IMG/VR virus record: IMGVR_UViG_3300035666_000007
Span: 1 to 64,000 of that record
Length of the DNA: 64,000 nucleotides
From: a virus
Direction: 5' to 3' (one strand)
The notes beneath the pieces are model-generated. The model worked only from the letters and a program-made list of their open reading frames with translations, was not told the origin of the DNA and did not search any database. Shown piece after piece: positions 7,627-15,157 of this stretch; position 1 is the first letter of the stretch; every line of letters begins with the position of its first letter. Both the position numbers and the translations under genes were made by a program.

Positions 7627-8166
7627 CTACTCAATTAAAAGCAGGGCTTTCTTGCGCAATTCGTCAAGACTGCCGTTGTTGGTAATTACACAATTAAAAT
7701 CAAAATTATCTAGCAAGCCCTCTGATTCATGGCTTTCCTTTTTGCTCCTCAGTGCCCGCCTGCTTTCAATTTTTACAATTATCCCACCGCGCCGACGAAT
7801 GGCCTCGTATTCGTTGGGAAATCGCAGATCATCAGCAACGACGTGCGAGAAGAGCCGCTGCCTGGCCTCCCACATCTTGATCCAAACATCTTTGTGGATC
7901 GTCTTGCGCCCCCAGTCGGTCCCAAGGAGCTGCATAACATCCCTGACGCGCAGATCGATCTCGCCAATGACAAAATCCTTGTCTTTGATGACCCTCTCTG
8001 CGTCGCCCTTGCTATACCCAAATCCCATCAAAAAACGAACAACCATGTCCTTGAGTGGCTTCGCAAAGCTCACTGTCTTGTAACCATTCCCCTCAAGGAT
8101 CTCCGCAACAGTTGTCTTGCCGGATTGCGGGACTGGCGAATAAAGCGCAATCAACTTTGGCTTCAT
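7627..8166 (-). CDS. Deoxynucleoside monophosphate kinase
   Basis: 179 residues from ATG 8166 (MKPKLIALYSPVPQSGKTTV); a TTG three codons upstream is less likely. A Walker-type loop is seen in SPVPQSGKTTVAEIL, then KTVSFAKPLKDMV, LLGTDWGRKTIHKDVWIKMW and VVADDLRFPNEYEAIRRRGG. This set of motifs is typical of phage dNMP kinases of the T4 gp1 type, which convert dNMPs to dNDPs. It works downstream of ThyX and Dcd. Confidence 0.87.
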   Translation of the reverse strand: MKPKLIALYSPVPQSGKTTVAEILEGNGYKTVSFAKPLKDMVVRFLMGFGYSKGDAERVIKDKDFVIGEIDLRVRDVMQLLGTDWGRKTIHKDVWIKMWEARQRLFSHVVADDLRFPNEYEAIRRRGGIIVKIESRRALRSKKESHESEGLLDNFDFNCVITNNGSLDELRKKALLLIE

Positions 8167-8171
8167 GAGGC

Positions 8172-8351
8172 TCAAGCTTCGACTACAAGTTTAATGGTCC
8201 ATGGATTTACACTATCTTGAACCCTGTAAGGCAGGCCAAGAAATCGTGACTGGGGCGATGCTACGTTAAACCTTTGCAGTAAATGCTGGTAGGCTCTTAC
8301 GCCAAAAACCCACTCGATCGGCTTTGCTTCAAGCTTGGCGCAATACTCCAT
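8172..8351 (-). CDS. Small hypothetical protein
   Basis: 59 residues from ATG 8351, beginning MEYCAKLEAKPIEWVFGVR. It ends 6 bp before the dNMP kinase ATG, with its stop inside the short spacer, so it is almost certainly in the same operon. The sequence is well composed (Trp, Tyr and Pro conserved-looking positions) but matches no family I know. Confidence 0.6.
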   Translation of the reverse strand: MEYCAKLEAKPIEWVFGVRAYQHLLQRFNVASPQSRFLGLPYRVQDSVNPWTIKLVVEA

Positions 8352-8387
8352 CTCTTCTGCTGCGAGTGCTAGGGGCGTCGAAGTCGT

Positions 8388-8603
8388 TCATAGGTCAAAA
8401 AAGTTGAATGCCCTCTTTTTACGGAGGGCCAGCCTGGACTTACTAGCGAGTCTCTTCTTGATGCCGCCCAGAAGCCTTAAAAGACTGGGAACCACGGCAT
8501 TCCATGACTGGACCGACAAGCATGTCTCGATCTGTTCGACGCACCGCTTGGCCCGAGCAGTGCTAGGCCTCGACATTCGGAGAAGAGCGCTGCCCCACCC
8601 CAT
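8388..8603 (-). CDS. Possible small basic protein
   Basis: 71 residues, or 62 from ATG 8576 (MSRPSTARAKRCVEQIETCL). It is helical and strongly basic at the C-terminus and fills the gap between ssb and the 59-residue gene. The frame is plausible but no family is recognised; an untranslated spacer is the alternative. Confidence 0.4.
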   Translation of the reverse strand: MGWGSALLRMSRPSTARAKRCVEQIETCLSVQSWNAVVPSLLRLLGGIKKRLASKSRLALRKKRAFNFFDL

Positions 8604-8635
8604 GAGCTGGGGTCGCTACGCCAGAGTCTCACCCC

Positions 8636-9007
8636 TCAGAAGGGAACCTCCTCTTCGCTGGGCGGAGCGGGGCTCGCCGGTTTTGCGGCCCCGGCCAGTT
8701 GGGGCTGCCCTCGATTTGGAAGCGAAAAATTGCTGCCAGTTCCGTAAAATGCGCTATACTTGGTGCCGTCTTTTTTGGTTTTCTCAACCGCAAGGGCAAG
8801 AGAGCAGGCAATAGTAACCTGATCGCCGTCTTCGATAAACTTTTCGATTACAGCCATTTGCTTTCCGAAGAACTTGGCGTTCACGTAAAAAACGTGCTTG
8901 CCACCCTGCCCTTTGCAGCGAAGGCCAATGGTGCAGCTATCGCCATAGTCGCTTGACTGAATTGTCGGCTTGCCAGTGACGTAGCCTGTTGCGGTGAGAT
9001 TAAGCAT
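8636..9007 (-). CDS. ssb: Single-stranded DNA-binding protein
   Basis: 123 residues. OB-fold strands are visible (MLNLTATGYVTGKPTIQSSD; TIGLRCKGQGGKHVFYVNAKFFGK; VIEKFIEDGDQVTIACSLAL). The protein ends in a Pro/Ala linker and an acidic tip (SEEEVPF), the hallmark partner-binding tail of bacterial SSB. It coats single-stranded DNA for replication and for the ERF annealing protein. It lies 30 bp after the exonuclease gene. Confidence 0.88.
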   Translation of the reverse strand: MLNLTATGYVTGKPTIQSSDYGDSCTIGLRCKGQGGKHVFYVNAKFFGKQMAVIEKFIEDGDQVTIACSLALAVEKTKKDGTKYSAFYGTGSNFSLPNRGQPQLAGAAKPASPAPPSEEEVPF

Positions 9008-9036
9008 TTGTTCGATTTTGTTGTGACCGACTTGAC

Positions 9037-9843
9037 CTAAAGGGCCAAATCGACCAGTTGTTGCTGGCGAGTCGCCTGAATCGACCCGATGGGGCGAGGG
9101 AAGGCGACCTCCATCAGCTCACAGTATGCCGCAAAGCGCTTCACAAAATCAAGTGCCGCACCCCTGAGCTGCTCAGCATCGAGAATGTGCAGCTGAGGCT
9201 CGCGCCAATCGTAACATACGCAGATCACACCTTGCTTGATCAAAGCAGGGGCTTGTCCGTTTTTATGCAAAATGTTATTCGCAAGAGCGTATGCTCCAAT
9301 CTGAAGAAAAGCTTCATCGTACTTTGACTTCGGCTTGGTTTTCTTTCCTCTTTTTTCGTCGTCGTACTCCTTGTAAGATCTGACGGTTTTCCAGTCCCAA
9401 ATAGTGTACTTACCTTCCCAAAGGAATCTTCCATCGGCTGTTCCCGCGTAACCATGAGGGCAAAACAAGACGCCCTCCAGGGAGAAGTCTTTTCTTATAT
9501 TGCCATTGTCATAATTTTCGTTTTTAATCAGCTCTAGCAGGGGCGCCAAGTGAGTGATGTATTCATGAATATTGTGTTGCAGAATTTCTTCATACGAAGC
9601 CTCGTCCTCGTGCCCCTGCGTTGTCGTATTTAGCAGCGTTGTCTCAACTTCTGCGTGAATAATCTTTCCACGCCTTTGGGCCCTTGCAACAATATCCTCC
9701 CAGTCTGGTTCGTTTCTTCGCCAAAACTCCAATCCTTTAATTTTTCCAGGATTGAATAGTTCATTTGTCGCGCCAAGAACGGAGCTTACGGAAACGTACT
9801 CGTGATCATCCTTGACGTAAAATCCTGAGGTTGGGTGAGCCAT
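9037..9843 (-). CDS. PD-(D/E)XK exonuclease (Cas4/RecB-like)
   Basis: 268 residues. The nuclease core is visible: a His/Glu start (GKIIHAEVETTLLN), then GTADGRF with the metal-binding Asp, IWDWKTVRSYK with the D-x-K pair, and FLQIGAYALANN with the Q-x-x-x-Y helix. It is the likely 5'-3' resection partner of the ERF annealing protein encoded 660 bp upstream, an exonuclease/annealase pair as in other phages. It abuts the preceding gene directly. Confidence 0.83.
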   Translation of the reverse strand: MAHPTSGFYVKDDHEYVSVSSVLGATNELFNPGKIKGLEFWRRNEPDWEDIVARAQRRGKIIHAEVETTLLNTTTQGHEDEASYEEILQHNIHEYITHLAPLLELIKNENYDNGNIRKDFSLEGVLFCPHGYAGTADGRFLWEGKYTIWDWKTVRSYKEYDDEKRGKKTKPKSKYDEAFLQIGAYALANNILHKNGQAPALIKQGVICVCYDWREPQLHILDAEQLRGAALDFVKRFAAYCELMEVAFPRPIGSIQATRQQQLVDLAL

Positions 9844-10179
9844 CTATTGAATCGCGGAATCGCTCATGGGCTCAGTCTTCTTGGCTCGAATAAATTGCCT
9901 CTCTGCTGTTTCAATCCGAATCAACGTTACCTCCGCTCGTCGAATGTCATTCTCTATTTCCAGGATACGATCCAATGCACGATGCCGTATGTCCAAGTTT
10001 TGCTCGATCTGCAAGTCAAGTTTTCGGTGCTCCAGAAACCAGGCCAATAGTTGCTTAGGGGAAGGGCCCTCGATGATTTGAAGTTGAGCACTAATCAGAT
10101 GGCAGAGCAGGCGGGCGCCTTTCTTCGCGTCCTCATTGCGCTCGCGACTCAGGTACGGCTCCGGTTCGTAGCAGGGCAT
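9844..10179 (-). CDS. Coiled-coil hypothetical protein
   Basis: 111 residues. From about residue 45 it is a long helix rich in Leu, Ile, Glu and Arg (RALDRILEIENDIRRAEVTL), likely coiled coil. It stops immediately before the exonuclease gene. No family recognised; a role with the recombination genes is inferred from position. Confidence 0.55.
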   Translation of the reverse strand: MPCYEPEPYLSRERNEDAKKGARLLCHLISAQLQIIEGPSPKQLLAWFLEHRKLDLQIEQNLDIRHRALDRILEIENDIRRAEVTLIRIETAERQFIRAKKTEPMSDSAIQ

Positions 10180-10224
10180 TTGACTGTTGGAATGATGTTC
10201 TTGGTTGAGACAGGCTTTGAATTT

Positions 10225-10452
10225 CTAAATTATTTCAACAACCTCTACTTGGTTTTGCACACCATAAAAAACATTACCTTTTACGATTTTCTCGTGCATC
10301 TCAAATTCACACAACTCCACGCTTTTCCCTTCTACTTTTACCAAAAAATTAGCAGGCTCAAACGCCTTTTCTTTCGCCTCCTCTTCGGAAGTGGCTTCAA
10401 TCTGAACACAGAAAGTCATTGTGCAAGGAACAGTAACGCTATAAAGTGACAT
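10225..10452 (-). CDS. Small beta-rich protein
   Basis: 75 residues from ATG 10452 (MSLYSVTVPCTMTFCVQIEA). Three strands and a helix carrying ATSEEEAKEKAFE form a compact fold common in small phage proteins of unknown role. The gene at 43742 has a similar strand/EA-helix pattern. It begins just downstream of the ERF terminator, so it needs its own promoter; a weak TTTACA-N17-GCTATG lies nearby. Confidence 0.6.
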   Translation of the reverse strand: MSLYSVTVPCTMTFCVQIEATSEEEAKEKAFEPANFLVKVEGKSVELCEFEMHEKIVKGNVFYGVQNQVEVVEII

Positions 10453-10475
10453 AGCACAAAACAAACAAAGGATGT

Positions 10476-10498
10476 AAAAATGGGGCCTTAACGGCCCC
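10476..10498 (-). terminator. Rho-independent terminator after ERF gene
   Basis: GGGGCC and GGCCCC form a perfect six-pair stem with a 5-base loop, followed by ATTTTT on the minus strand. It lies 8 bp past the ERF stop codon. Confidence 0.85.
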
Positions 10499-10505
10499 GT
10501 ATTAG

Positions 10506-11276
10506 CTATTCGTCGTCGCCAAACAGTGAAGCAGCAGAGCGCTCAAGGTCCTCGATGCTTCCCGCGCCTGCTTCAGCGAGAGTGACAGGCGCAGAAATGA
10601 TCACCTGATTTTTGCTATTCTTGCCTGCATTGAACTTTTTGACAAGCTCGGGGGTGATGGCATCATAGATCTGCTTTGCTTTTCCATCCTCGATCGACTC
10701 GATTGATTCAGCCTTGCAGATCGTGAGAATGGTCTTGACGCCAAATGGCGTGATCCCCATGTCGTGCGCCTTGATCTCCAGGAGGCGCTGCACCGACTCT
10801 TCGACGGCCGGGGCTACCGAGTCACCAGGCCTGAATGACCGCCGCCCCTGGGACACCTTCTCTGGCCCAGCGGGAGCCTTCGCGGAGTCTTTCGGAGCCC
10901 CCAGTGTCGCATCCAGCTCGTCGTGCTCAACGATCTCCATTGCCGTCACCCATAGATAACGCCGAAGATAGGTTTGCACTGCGCCCAGATTCTGAATGTC
11001 GTGAGCACCTCTAAGTGCTGCGCTCGACATCGGAGTTTTAATTGCAATAGAGCTTTCAGGCTTTTCGGTATCAGTAATTACAAGAGCAGCCTCTTCTGAG
11101 CCGTACGAAACTACGCCGCAAAGACCAATTTGTGCAAAAATCTCCTGAACAACAGGAAGGAAGTCGCCAAGCTCGAAATAATTGTAACCAGCAAATTTGT
11201 TTCTTCCTGACTTTTTAAGCTCTCGACGCTGAAGCTCTGTGCGGGCGGCATTGAGCTTGGTGTAGACGTTTGACAT
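10506..11276 (-). CDS. ERF-family single-strand annealing protein
   Basis: 256 residues from ATG 11276 (MSNVYTKLNAARTELQRREL). ERF features: KNKFAGYNYFELGDFLPVV-type opening (here SGRNKFAGYNYFELGDF), DIQNLGAVQTYLRRYLWVTA, and an acidic C-terminal half ending GDDE. ERF proteins anneal complementary single strands in phage recombination. The upstream in-frame extension crosses a good promoter, so the internal ATG is chosen. The gene is monocistronic between that promoter and the terminator at 10476-10498. Confidence 0.85.
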   Translation of the reverse strand: MSNVYTKLNAARTELQRRELKKSGRNKFAGYNYFELGDFLPVVQEIFAQIGLCGVVSYGSEEAALVITDTEKPESSIAIKTPMSSAALRGAHDIQNLGAVQTYLRRYLWVTAMEIVEHDELDATLGAPKDSAKAPAGPEKVSQGRRSFRPGDSVAPAVEESVQRLLEIKAHDMGITPFGVKTILTICKAESIESIEDGKAKQIYDAITPELVKKFNAGKNSKNQVIISAPVTLAEAGAGSIEDLERSAASLFGDDE

Positions 11277-11328
11277 TGGTTTTACCGTTACCCAGCGAGT
11301 GTAGCGATTTTGCTCCTGGGCCGTTGGT

Positions 11329-11357
11329 ACAATACAGTATCCAAAACAATTTGTCAA
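11329..11357 (-). promoter_or_regulatory. Promoter of the ERF gene with overlapping palindrome
   Basis: TTGACA, 17-bp spacer, TATTGT. The segment from the spacer across the -10 reads GGATACTGTATTGTACC, an imperfect palindrome that could bind a regulator. It lies 53 bp upstream of the ERF start. Confidence 0.75.
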
Positions 11358-11370
11358 GAGCCCCCAGCAA

Positions 11371-11652
11371 ATGGCAGCCAAAGGAGGTGCAAATCTCAAT
11401 CGAATCCTAAAAATAACCGCTCACTTGCTTTTCGAGAAAGGGCAAAGCGTGTCAGATGTTTTTGGGCTGATGCAGGGATTTGTTGATCGTGCAATGCTGG
11501 AACGATGGTTTCGTGCATACTGCGCCTTGCACGGCAATGTGAGCGACGCCGGGGAGGGTCGCCACCGTTTGCCGATGCCGCCAATCGACTGGGACGCTGT
11601 GACGGTGGACCAACTCAACGCTCGAACGCAGTCCGCCCAGGACTGGTTCTGA
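11371..11652 (+). CDS. Hypothetical protein, divergent from ERF gene
   Basis: 93 residues (MAAKGGANLNRILKITAHLL). Residues 15-50 may form a helix-turn-helix-like arrangement (FEKGQSVSDVFGLMQGFVDR). The C-terminus has PPIDWDAVTVDQLNAR. The start lies 14 bp from the ERF -35 on the opposite strand. No family recognised. Confidence 0.5.
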   Translation: MAAKGGANLNRILKITAHLLFEKGQSVSDVFGLMQGFVDRAMLERWFRAYCALHGNVSDAGEGRHRLPMPPIDWDAVTVDQLNARTQSAQDWF

Positions 11653-11704
11653 GTGCTGCCCCGCGTGGCTACGGTGCCTTAGCACCCCTCAGAGAGCGCC
11701 AGCC

Positions 11705-11929
11705 ATGGCAGTCACGCTTGCCGCCAAACAGGAAGTTGAGCGGAACGGCGAAAGCGCGGGAGGCGCTGGATCGGAAAACATTCCACCCATGATCAAAAAT
11801 TTACTGCAAGATTTAAGCAATATTCGGACGGCGATCTTACTCAAGTCACCGCAATCGCTTCCCTTGATCGCCCCTTCGTTAATCGAGGCAGAAGTTCACG
11901 TTCGCCAGCTGTGGCAATCTCAAATTTGA
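11705..11929 (+). CDS. Small hypothetical protein
   Basis: 74 residues; the first 25 are low complexity, then helices (IKNLLQDLSNIRTAILLKS). It sits 9 bp before the next plus-strand gene. An alternative start is ATG 11790. A small hairpin (GGTGC/GCACC) lies at 11680-11693, between the two upstream genes. Function unknown. Confidence 0.42.
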   Translation: MAVTLAAKQEVERNGESAGGAGSENIPPMIKNLLQDLSNIRTAILLKSPQSLPLIAPSLIEAEVHVRQLWQSQI

Positions 11930-11938
11930 GGCACTGAA

Positions 11939-12202
11939 ATGGCCGTCAAAAGAAAATCTGCCAGGTATTACGCAGAAAACCCAGAGGCGGCCAAGAAGAA
12001 AGCTGCGTATCAACGAAAGTACAACAAAAAACCTTCTGTCAAAAAAGCATCGCAAGAGCGATGGAAGGAACGAAGAAGGCGCGGAATCGACGGGAAAGGT
12101 GGAAAAGACTTAAGTCACACCAGTGATGGTCGCATGGTGCTTGAAGATCCCAGCACAAATCGAGCAAGAAACGGAGCAGGCGGAAAAAAGGTAAAAAAAT
12201 AA
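11939..12202 (+). CDS. Basic conserved phage protein
   Basis: 87 residues, about one third Lys/Arg. The pattern KSARYYAENPEAAKKKAAYQ, YNKKP, then LSHTSDGRMVLEDPSTNRAR is a small family widespread in phages, often near packaging or head genes, with no established function. Its strong charge suggests nucleic-acid binding. It is convergent with the winged-helix gene at 12218. Confidence 0.7.
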   Translation: MAVKRKSARYYAENPEAAKKKAAYQRKYNKKPSVKKASQERWKERRRRGIDGKGGKDLSHTSDGRMVLEDPSTNRARNGAGGKKVKK

Positions 12203-12217
12203 CCTGGCGCCCAAGCC

Positions 12218-12685
12218 TCAAGTCGCTTTGTTGTATTTATCTATTGGCGTTGAGATAACCTGAAATTTGCCAGCCATTACCTTTCTGTAGCCATAAAGAA
12301 AAAGCCTGAAAGAGCCGTAGTTCAATTTATTGCGCTCTGCCCAGGACTTCCGCTGGTTAATTAGTACGATTTCTCGCTCGCCCGTCTCTATGTTCTTAAT
12401 TGTCCAGGAGGGGGCCTGTAGTCGATCTGGGCGATCTTTTGCAGTTTTTTTGACCCACCAAATAAAACTGCCACCCTTGCCGTAAGTCGTCATCTCTATT
12501 AGCTTCTTTTTCTGCAGTCGCCTCAAAGTTTGCGAAGTCGAATGAGGCTCAAGCCCAAGCTGCCTGGCAAGCTCTGGCTGACTCGGCCACCAATTGGGAA
12601 CAACTTGCTCAAGCTGAACAAGCAAAAGAACGTCTTGAGCGTTGTTTTTGGTTCTAAGAAAAGCGAGATATTCGGGATCAATCAC
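12218..12685 (-). CDS. Winged-helix DNA-binding protein
   Basis: 155 residues. A winged helix is clear: WPSQPELARQLGLEPHSTSQTLRRLQKKKLIEMTTYGKGGSFIWW. The C-terminal half has INQRKSWAERNKLNYGSFRLF. The domain resembles those in replication initiators and MarR-like regulators. It overlaps the next upstream gene by 4 bp. It could be a repressor or an initiator accessory protein; the sequence cannot decide. Confidence 0.6.
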   Translation of the reverse strand: MIDPEYLAFLRTKNNAQDVLLLVQLEQVVPNWWPSQPELARQLGLEPHSTSQTLRRLQKKKLIEMTTYGKGGSFIWWVKKTAKDRPDRLQAPSWTIKNIETGEREIVLINQRKSWAERNKLNYGSFRLFLYGYRKVMAGKFQVISTPIDKYNKAT

Positions 12686-12999
12686 CCTTCGCCATCCTCC
12701 TCGCCATCCTCCTCGCCATCCCCCTCGCCATCCCCCTCGCCATCCTTGTCAAGTTCACTGGAGTAGAACAATTCAATCTTCCCCATGACAATCCCGCCGC
12801 CCTCCAGGGCTGCTACCTCTTTTGCAGCGCTCTTGAGCTGGTCTTCTGTCGGGAAAAACCTACAATCTGCAGTAATCACCTCCCCTGCTTCGATATGAAG
12901 AGACAGGGCGTTGACGCTTATCCCTTCGAGTCCGAGGCTGTTTGCGATTCGAGATGCAAGCTCGCTGTCTCCGGTTAGAAACGCTTTTCCCTCTGACAT
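12682..12999 (-). CDS. Small protein with Asp/Gly/Glu repeat tail; paralogue of the gene at 14827
   Basis: 105 residues from ATG 12999 (MSEGKAFLTGDSELASRIAN). The N-terminal 75 residues match the protein at 14827 on the opposite strand (GDSELASRIANSLGLEG against GSSEIATRIANALGFEG). The C-terminus is five tandem DGE(E/G) units encoded by 12-bp DNA repeats (12697-12745). Function unknown. Duplication followed by repeat growth explains the tail. Confidence 0.65.
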   Translation of the reverse strand: MSEGKAFLTGDSELASRIANSLGLEGISVNALSLHIEAGEVITADCRFFPTEDQLKSAAKEVAALEGGGIVMGKIELFYSSELDKDGEGDGEGDGEEDGEEDGEG

Positions 13000-13148
13000 G
13001 ATCCTGGAAGCAGGTAAAACCACTTTAGCATTGACCAGACATCGGAACGCAACGATAGATCATCGCAGGGCCCGTGCGACGACTGTATTCGGCCTCGCAC
13101 TTGGCTTTGACTTTCTCAAGATCAGGCCAAACTGGAAGCCATCGAAAG

Positions 13149-13679
13149 TCACCATTCTTCGTAGGGCTCGCGCTCTTCTGACCGCATCAACCTCGCTGGC
13201 GCCGGCTGGTGGTGAGGGTGCCCCGCAGGCAAAGAATTGGCAGAGGCCAGATACGACCACGGAGCTTGAATCATCTCCATCTCGTCGGCGGTGAATTCCG
13301 GCTCGGGCTGAATGGTGGGGCGGGTCCACAGAGGGACAGGTTCTTTATTCCCCGATTTGAAGCGGGCCAACTTTTCGTCAAGCGTTACTTCCCAGTTCTC
13401 GCGCCAATTTTCTCCGTCAAAGTCTGCCTCGCCCCGGTACATCCATGCCTTCACCTCCTCCGGCTCGGGCTGGGATTCAGCTGCAGCGTGTGAGCAGCCA
13501 GCAAGGAACGCCTCGCGTATTGCCCAGCCATGCCAGGCGGGAATGCCAGGAGCGGCTTGAATGTCGGCTGTGTGCGATACCCAATCGACGTAGGCGTAGG
13601 AGGCCCTCACCTCTGGATGGAGGTCGTTGTCCATGATCCTTGCTGTGTGCTCGGGGGTGATGTCCATGCTGGCAATCAT
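13149..13679 (-). CDS. Modular accessory protein with QPEPE linkers
   Basis: 176 residues. Short folded pieces are joined by QPEPE linkers at about residues 71 and 124. One piece, GIPAWHGWAIREAFLAGCSH, looks helical. The DNA around the second linker is nearly identical to DNA at 35738-35767. Such linker proteins are common accessory proteins in cyanophages and other phages and have no known role. ATG 13667 is an alternative start. Confidence 0.6.
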   Translation of the reverse strand: MIASMDITPEHTARIMDNDLHPEVRASYAYVDWVSHTADIQAAPGIPAWHGWAIREAFLAGCSHAAAESQPEPEEVKAWMYRGEADFDGENWRENWEVTLDEKLARFKSGNKEPVPLWTRPTIQPEPEFTADEMEMIQAPWSYLASANSLPAGHPHHQPAPARLMRSEEREPYEEW

Positions 13680-13689
13680 GAGGGTGGGA

Positions 13690-13797
13690 TTAGTGGTGGT
13701 CGCTAGAGGATCCGGGATCGGCTTCGGTTTCGGGCCTGCCGATCATTGCGGCAAATAGCTCCATAGCCTCGAAGTCGTCAACTGATGAGTTACCCAT
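13690..13797 (-). CDS. Possible 35-residue peptide
   Basis: ATG 13797 opens MGNSSVDDFEAMELFAAMIG and ends DHH. It precedes the QPEPE gene by 10 bp, like other closely spaced genes in this run. No ribosome-binding site is obvious, so the call is tentative. Confidence 0.35.
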   Translation of the reverse strand: MGNSSVDDFEAMELFAAMIGRPETEADPGSSSDHH

Positions 13798-13876
13798 GAT
13801 TTAGCGGGGCAATTGAACAATCGCGGAATGTTGCAAGGCCGGCAGCACGACAGGCGCCCGCCGCAATATTAAGAGC

Positions 13877-14314
13877 ATGGCAGGCGGCGGCAAGAACCAG
13901 CAAGGCGGCGGAGGCAGCGGTATCGACCTTTTGATGCGCTTGCGTGGCTGGAGCTTCAGGGAAGCAATTCAAAGGATTGAGGGCTACTACTACAGCCTAC
14001 CATTCCAGCCCACCGTAAAGCAAGCGACGCCTCTCCCAAAGCCATCGACCTCTAACTACAAGCACTCAGAGCTTGAGCGCTTCTTGCTGCTGGAACTTGC
14101 TTGCCAGCTTATTGGTGATGAATCATTTTCACCGGCACAGGCAAGGCAGCGGACTTACTCCAAGCGCTGGGCGGTCTACGCATCGACTAACCACGACCTG
14201 GCCTGCTCAGTTGCCTTGCAATTTGAGACAGAGCGTGGTATCGTGGATGAGTTGGGAATGTGTCCAGACGGCTCCATTCCGACAATGCCGAAGATTTTCG
14301 CTCTCAACCCATGA
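13877..14314 (+). CDS. Primase-like zinc-finger remnant protein
   Basis: 145 residues. The opening GGGGSGIDLLMRLRGWSFREAIQRIEG matches the segment that follows the CHC2 zinc finger of DnaG-type primases. Upstream in the same frame (from about 13829) the residues CKAGSTTGARRNIKSMAGG align with a zinc finger in which most cysteines are lost, and that part has no start codon. The rest (LELACQLIGDESFSPAQARQ) is unknown. It is probably a decayed or repurposed primase-derived protein. It overlaps the next gene by ATGA. Confidence 0.5.
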   Translation: MAGGGKNQQGGGGSGIDLLMRLRGWSFREAIQRIEGYYYSLPFQPTVKQATPLPKPSTSNYKHSELERFLLLELACQLIGDESFSPAQARQRTYSKRWAVYASTNHDLACSVALQFETERGIVDELGMCPDGSIPTMPKIFALNP

Positions 14315-14781
14315 AACGCATGAAACGCGACCCGCACCTACCATCGCCCGAAGTTTGCGACTGGCTACTAAGCCAAGAGTGGTCAACCCCCGAAACCTTA
14401 CGTTTTGAAGGCAAGCACTCTAAGGGCTATATAAATGACTGCTGCGAGGCGTCAGCCGCTATTGGCCGTAACGAGATAATAAACCTGTATCTGCCGGCAT
14501 TTGGCTTGCGAGTCCTTCGCGATGATGCGGCAGCCCGCAAGGCTGGCGAATATGAAATAGGGGCGAACTTTGCCGAGCGAGCCGACTTGGAAGGCAAAAA
14601 AAAGCCTAAGGCCGGCAAAGTTGACGAGGACCAGCAATTAGTAATAGACATCAATGGGGTGATCGAGTCCGCCAACGTTTCCGCTACAGCAGCCGTGGGG
14701 GCTTGTACGATGGTTGCCATCGCGCTTACTAGCCAAATTTACGACCTTGCAATGCAAGAAAGCAAAGCACAGGTTCCCTAA
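14311..14781 (+). CDS. Hypothetical protein
   Basis: 156 residues from ATG 14311, which overlaps the previous stop (ATGA). The N-terminus has MKRMKRDPHLPSPEVCDWLL; the middle is basic (EGKKKPKAGKV) and the C-terminus Ala rich. It is translationally coupled to the primase-like gene. No family recognised. Confidence 0.55.
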   Translation: MKRMKRDPHLPSPEVCDWLLSQEWSTPETLRFEGKHSKGYINDCCEASAAIGRNEIINLYLPAFGLRVLRDDAAARKAGEYEIGANFAERADLEGKKKPKAGKVDEDQQLVIDINGVIESANVSATAAVGACTMVAIALTSQIYDLAMQESKAQVP

Positions 14782-14826
14782 GGCTTAGCTAGCGCAATTC
14801 TTGTTTTTCATCTTTACCATTCCAAA

Positions 14827-15084
14827 ATGTCTAGCAAAAAACTTGTTACAGGCTCGTCGGAAATCGCTACACGCATCGCAAATGCGCTAGGCTTTGAGGG
14901 GCTTTTTGTCAAGTCAGTCAACATAAAAATTGCCGCCGACGAAGTAATTAGTGTTGTCGCTGTAATCTATCCGACCAAAGAGCAATGCGAAGCGCTTGGC
15001 GGAGAAATTGAAAAGTTCAAGCAATTTGGCGCTGTTCACGGCGTTGTTGAATTTACTTACACCGAGGAAAACGATGGCGAGTGA
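14827..15084 (+). CDS. Small protein, paralogue of the gene at 12682
   Basis: 85 residues (MSSKKLVTGSSEIATRIANA). It shares the same helix and strands with the 12682 protein on the opposite strand (SVNIKIAADEVISV against ALSLHIEAGEVITA). The tail is short (TEENDGE) and lacks the repeat expansion. An A/T-rich leader precedes it. Its stop overlaps the next tiny membrane protein. Confidence 0.65.
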   Translation: MSSKKLVTGSSEIATRIANALGFEGLFVKSVNIKIAADEVISVVAVIYPTKEQCEALGGEIEKFKQFGAVHGVVEFTYTEENDGE

Positions 15085-15157
15085 GACGGTCCTTACCCTG
15101 GCGCTGGCCGTTCTAATTATTGAGCACAAATTACGAAAGCAACTTACCTTGACCTAA
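15074..15157 (+). CDS. Tiny membrane peptide
   Basis: 27 residues (MASETVLTLALAVLIIEHKL) with one short hydrophobic span, starting inside the end of the previous gene. The following gene has no normal start codon and lies in the -1 frame relative to this one, so this peptide may supply its translation start by frameshift or reinitiation. Confidence 0.4.
   Translation: MASETVLTLALAVLIIEHKLRKQLTLT

Noticed and set aside
8921-8936. GGCCAATGGTGC, resembling the operator
   Set aside because: It lies inside ssb coding sequence without promoter elements and one half-site is imperfect.
8699-8956. Long open frame on the plus strand across ssb
   Set aside because: It is antisense to a clear ssb gene with an acidic tail and has no protein character of its own.
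12695-12745. Ser/Pro repeat protein on the plus strand
   Set aside because: Shadow of the DGE repeat tail of the minus-strand 12682 gene.
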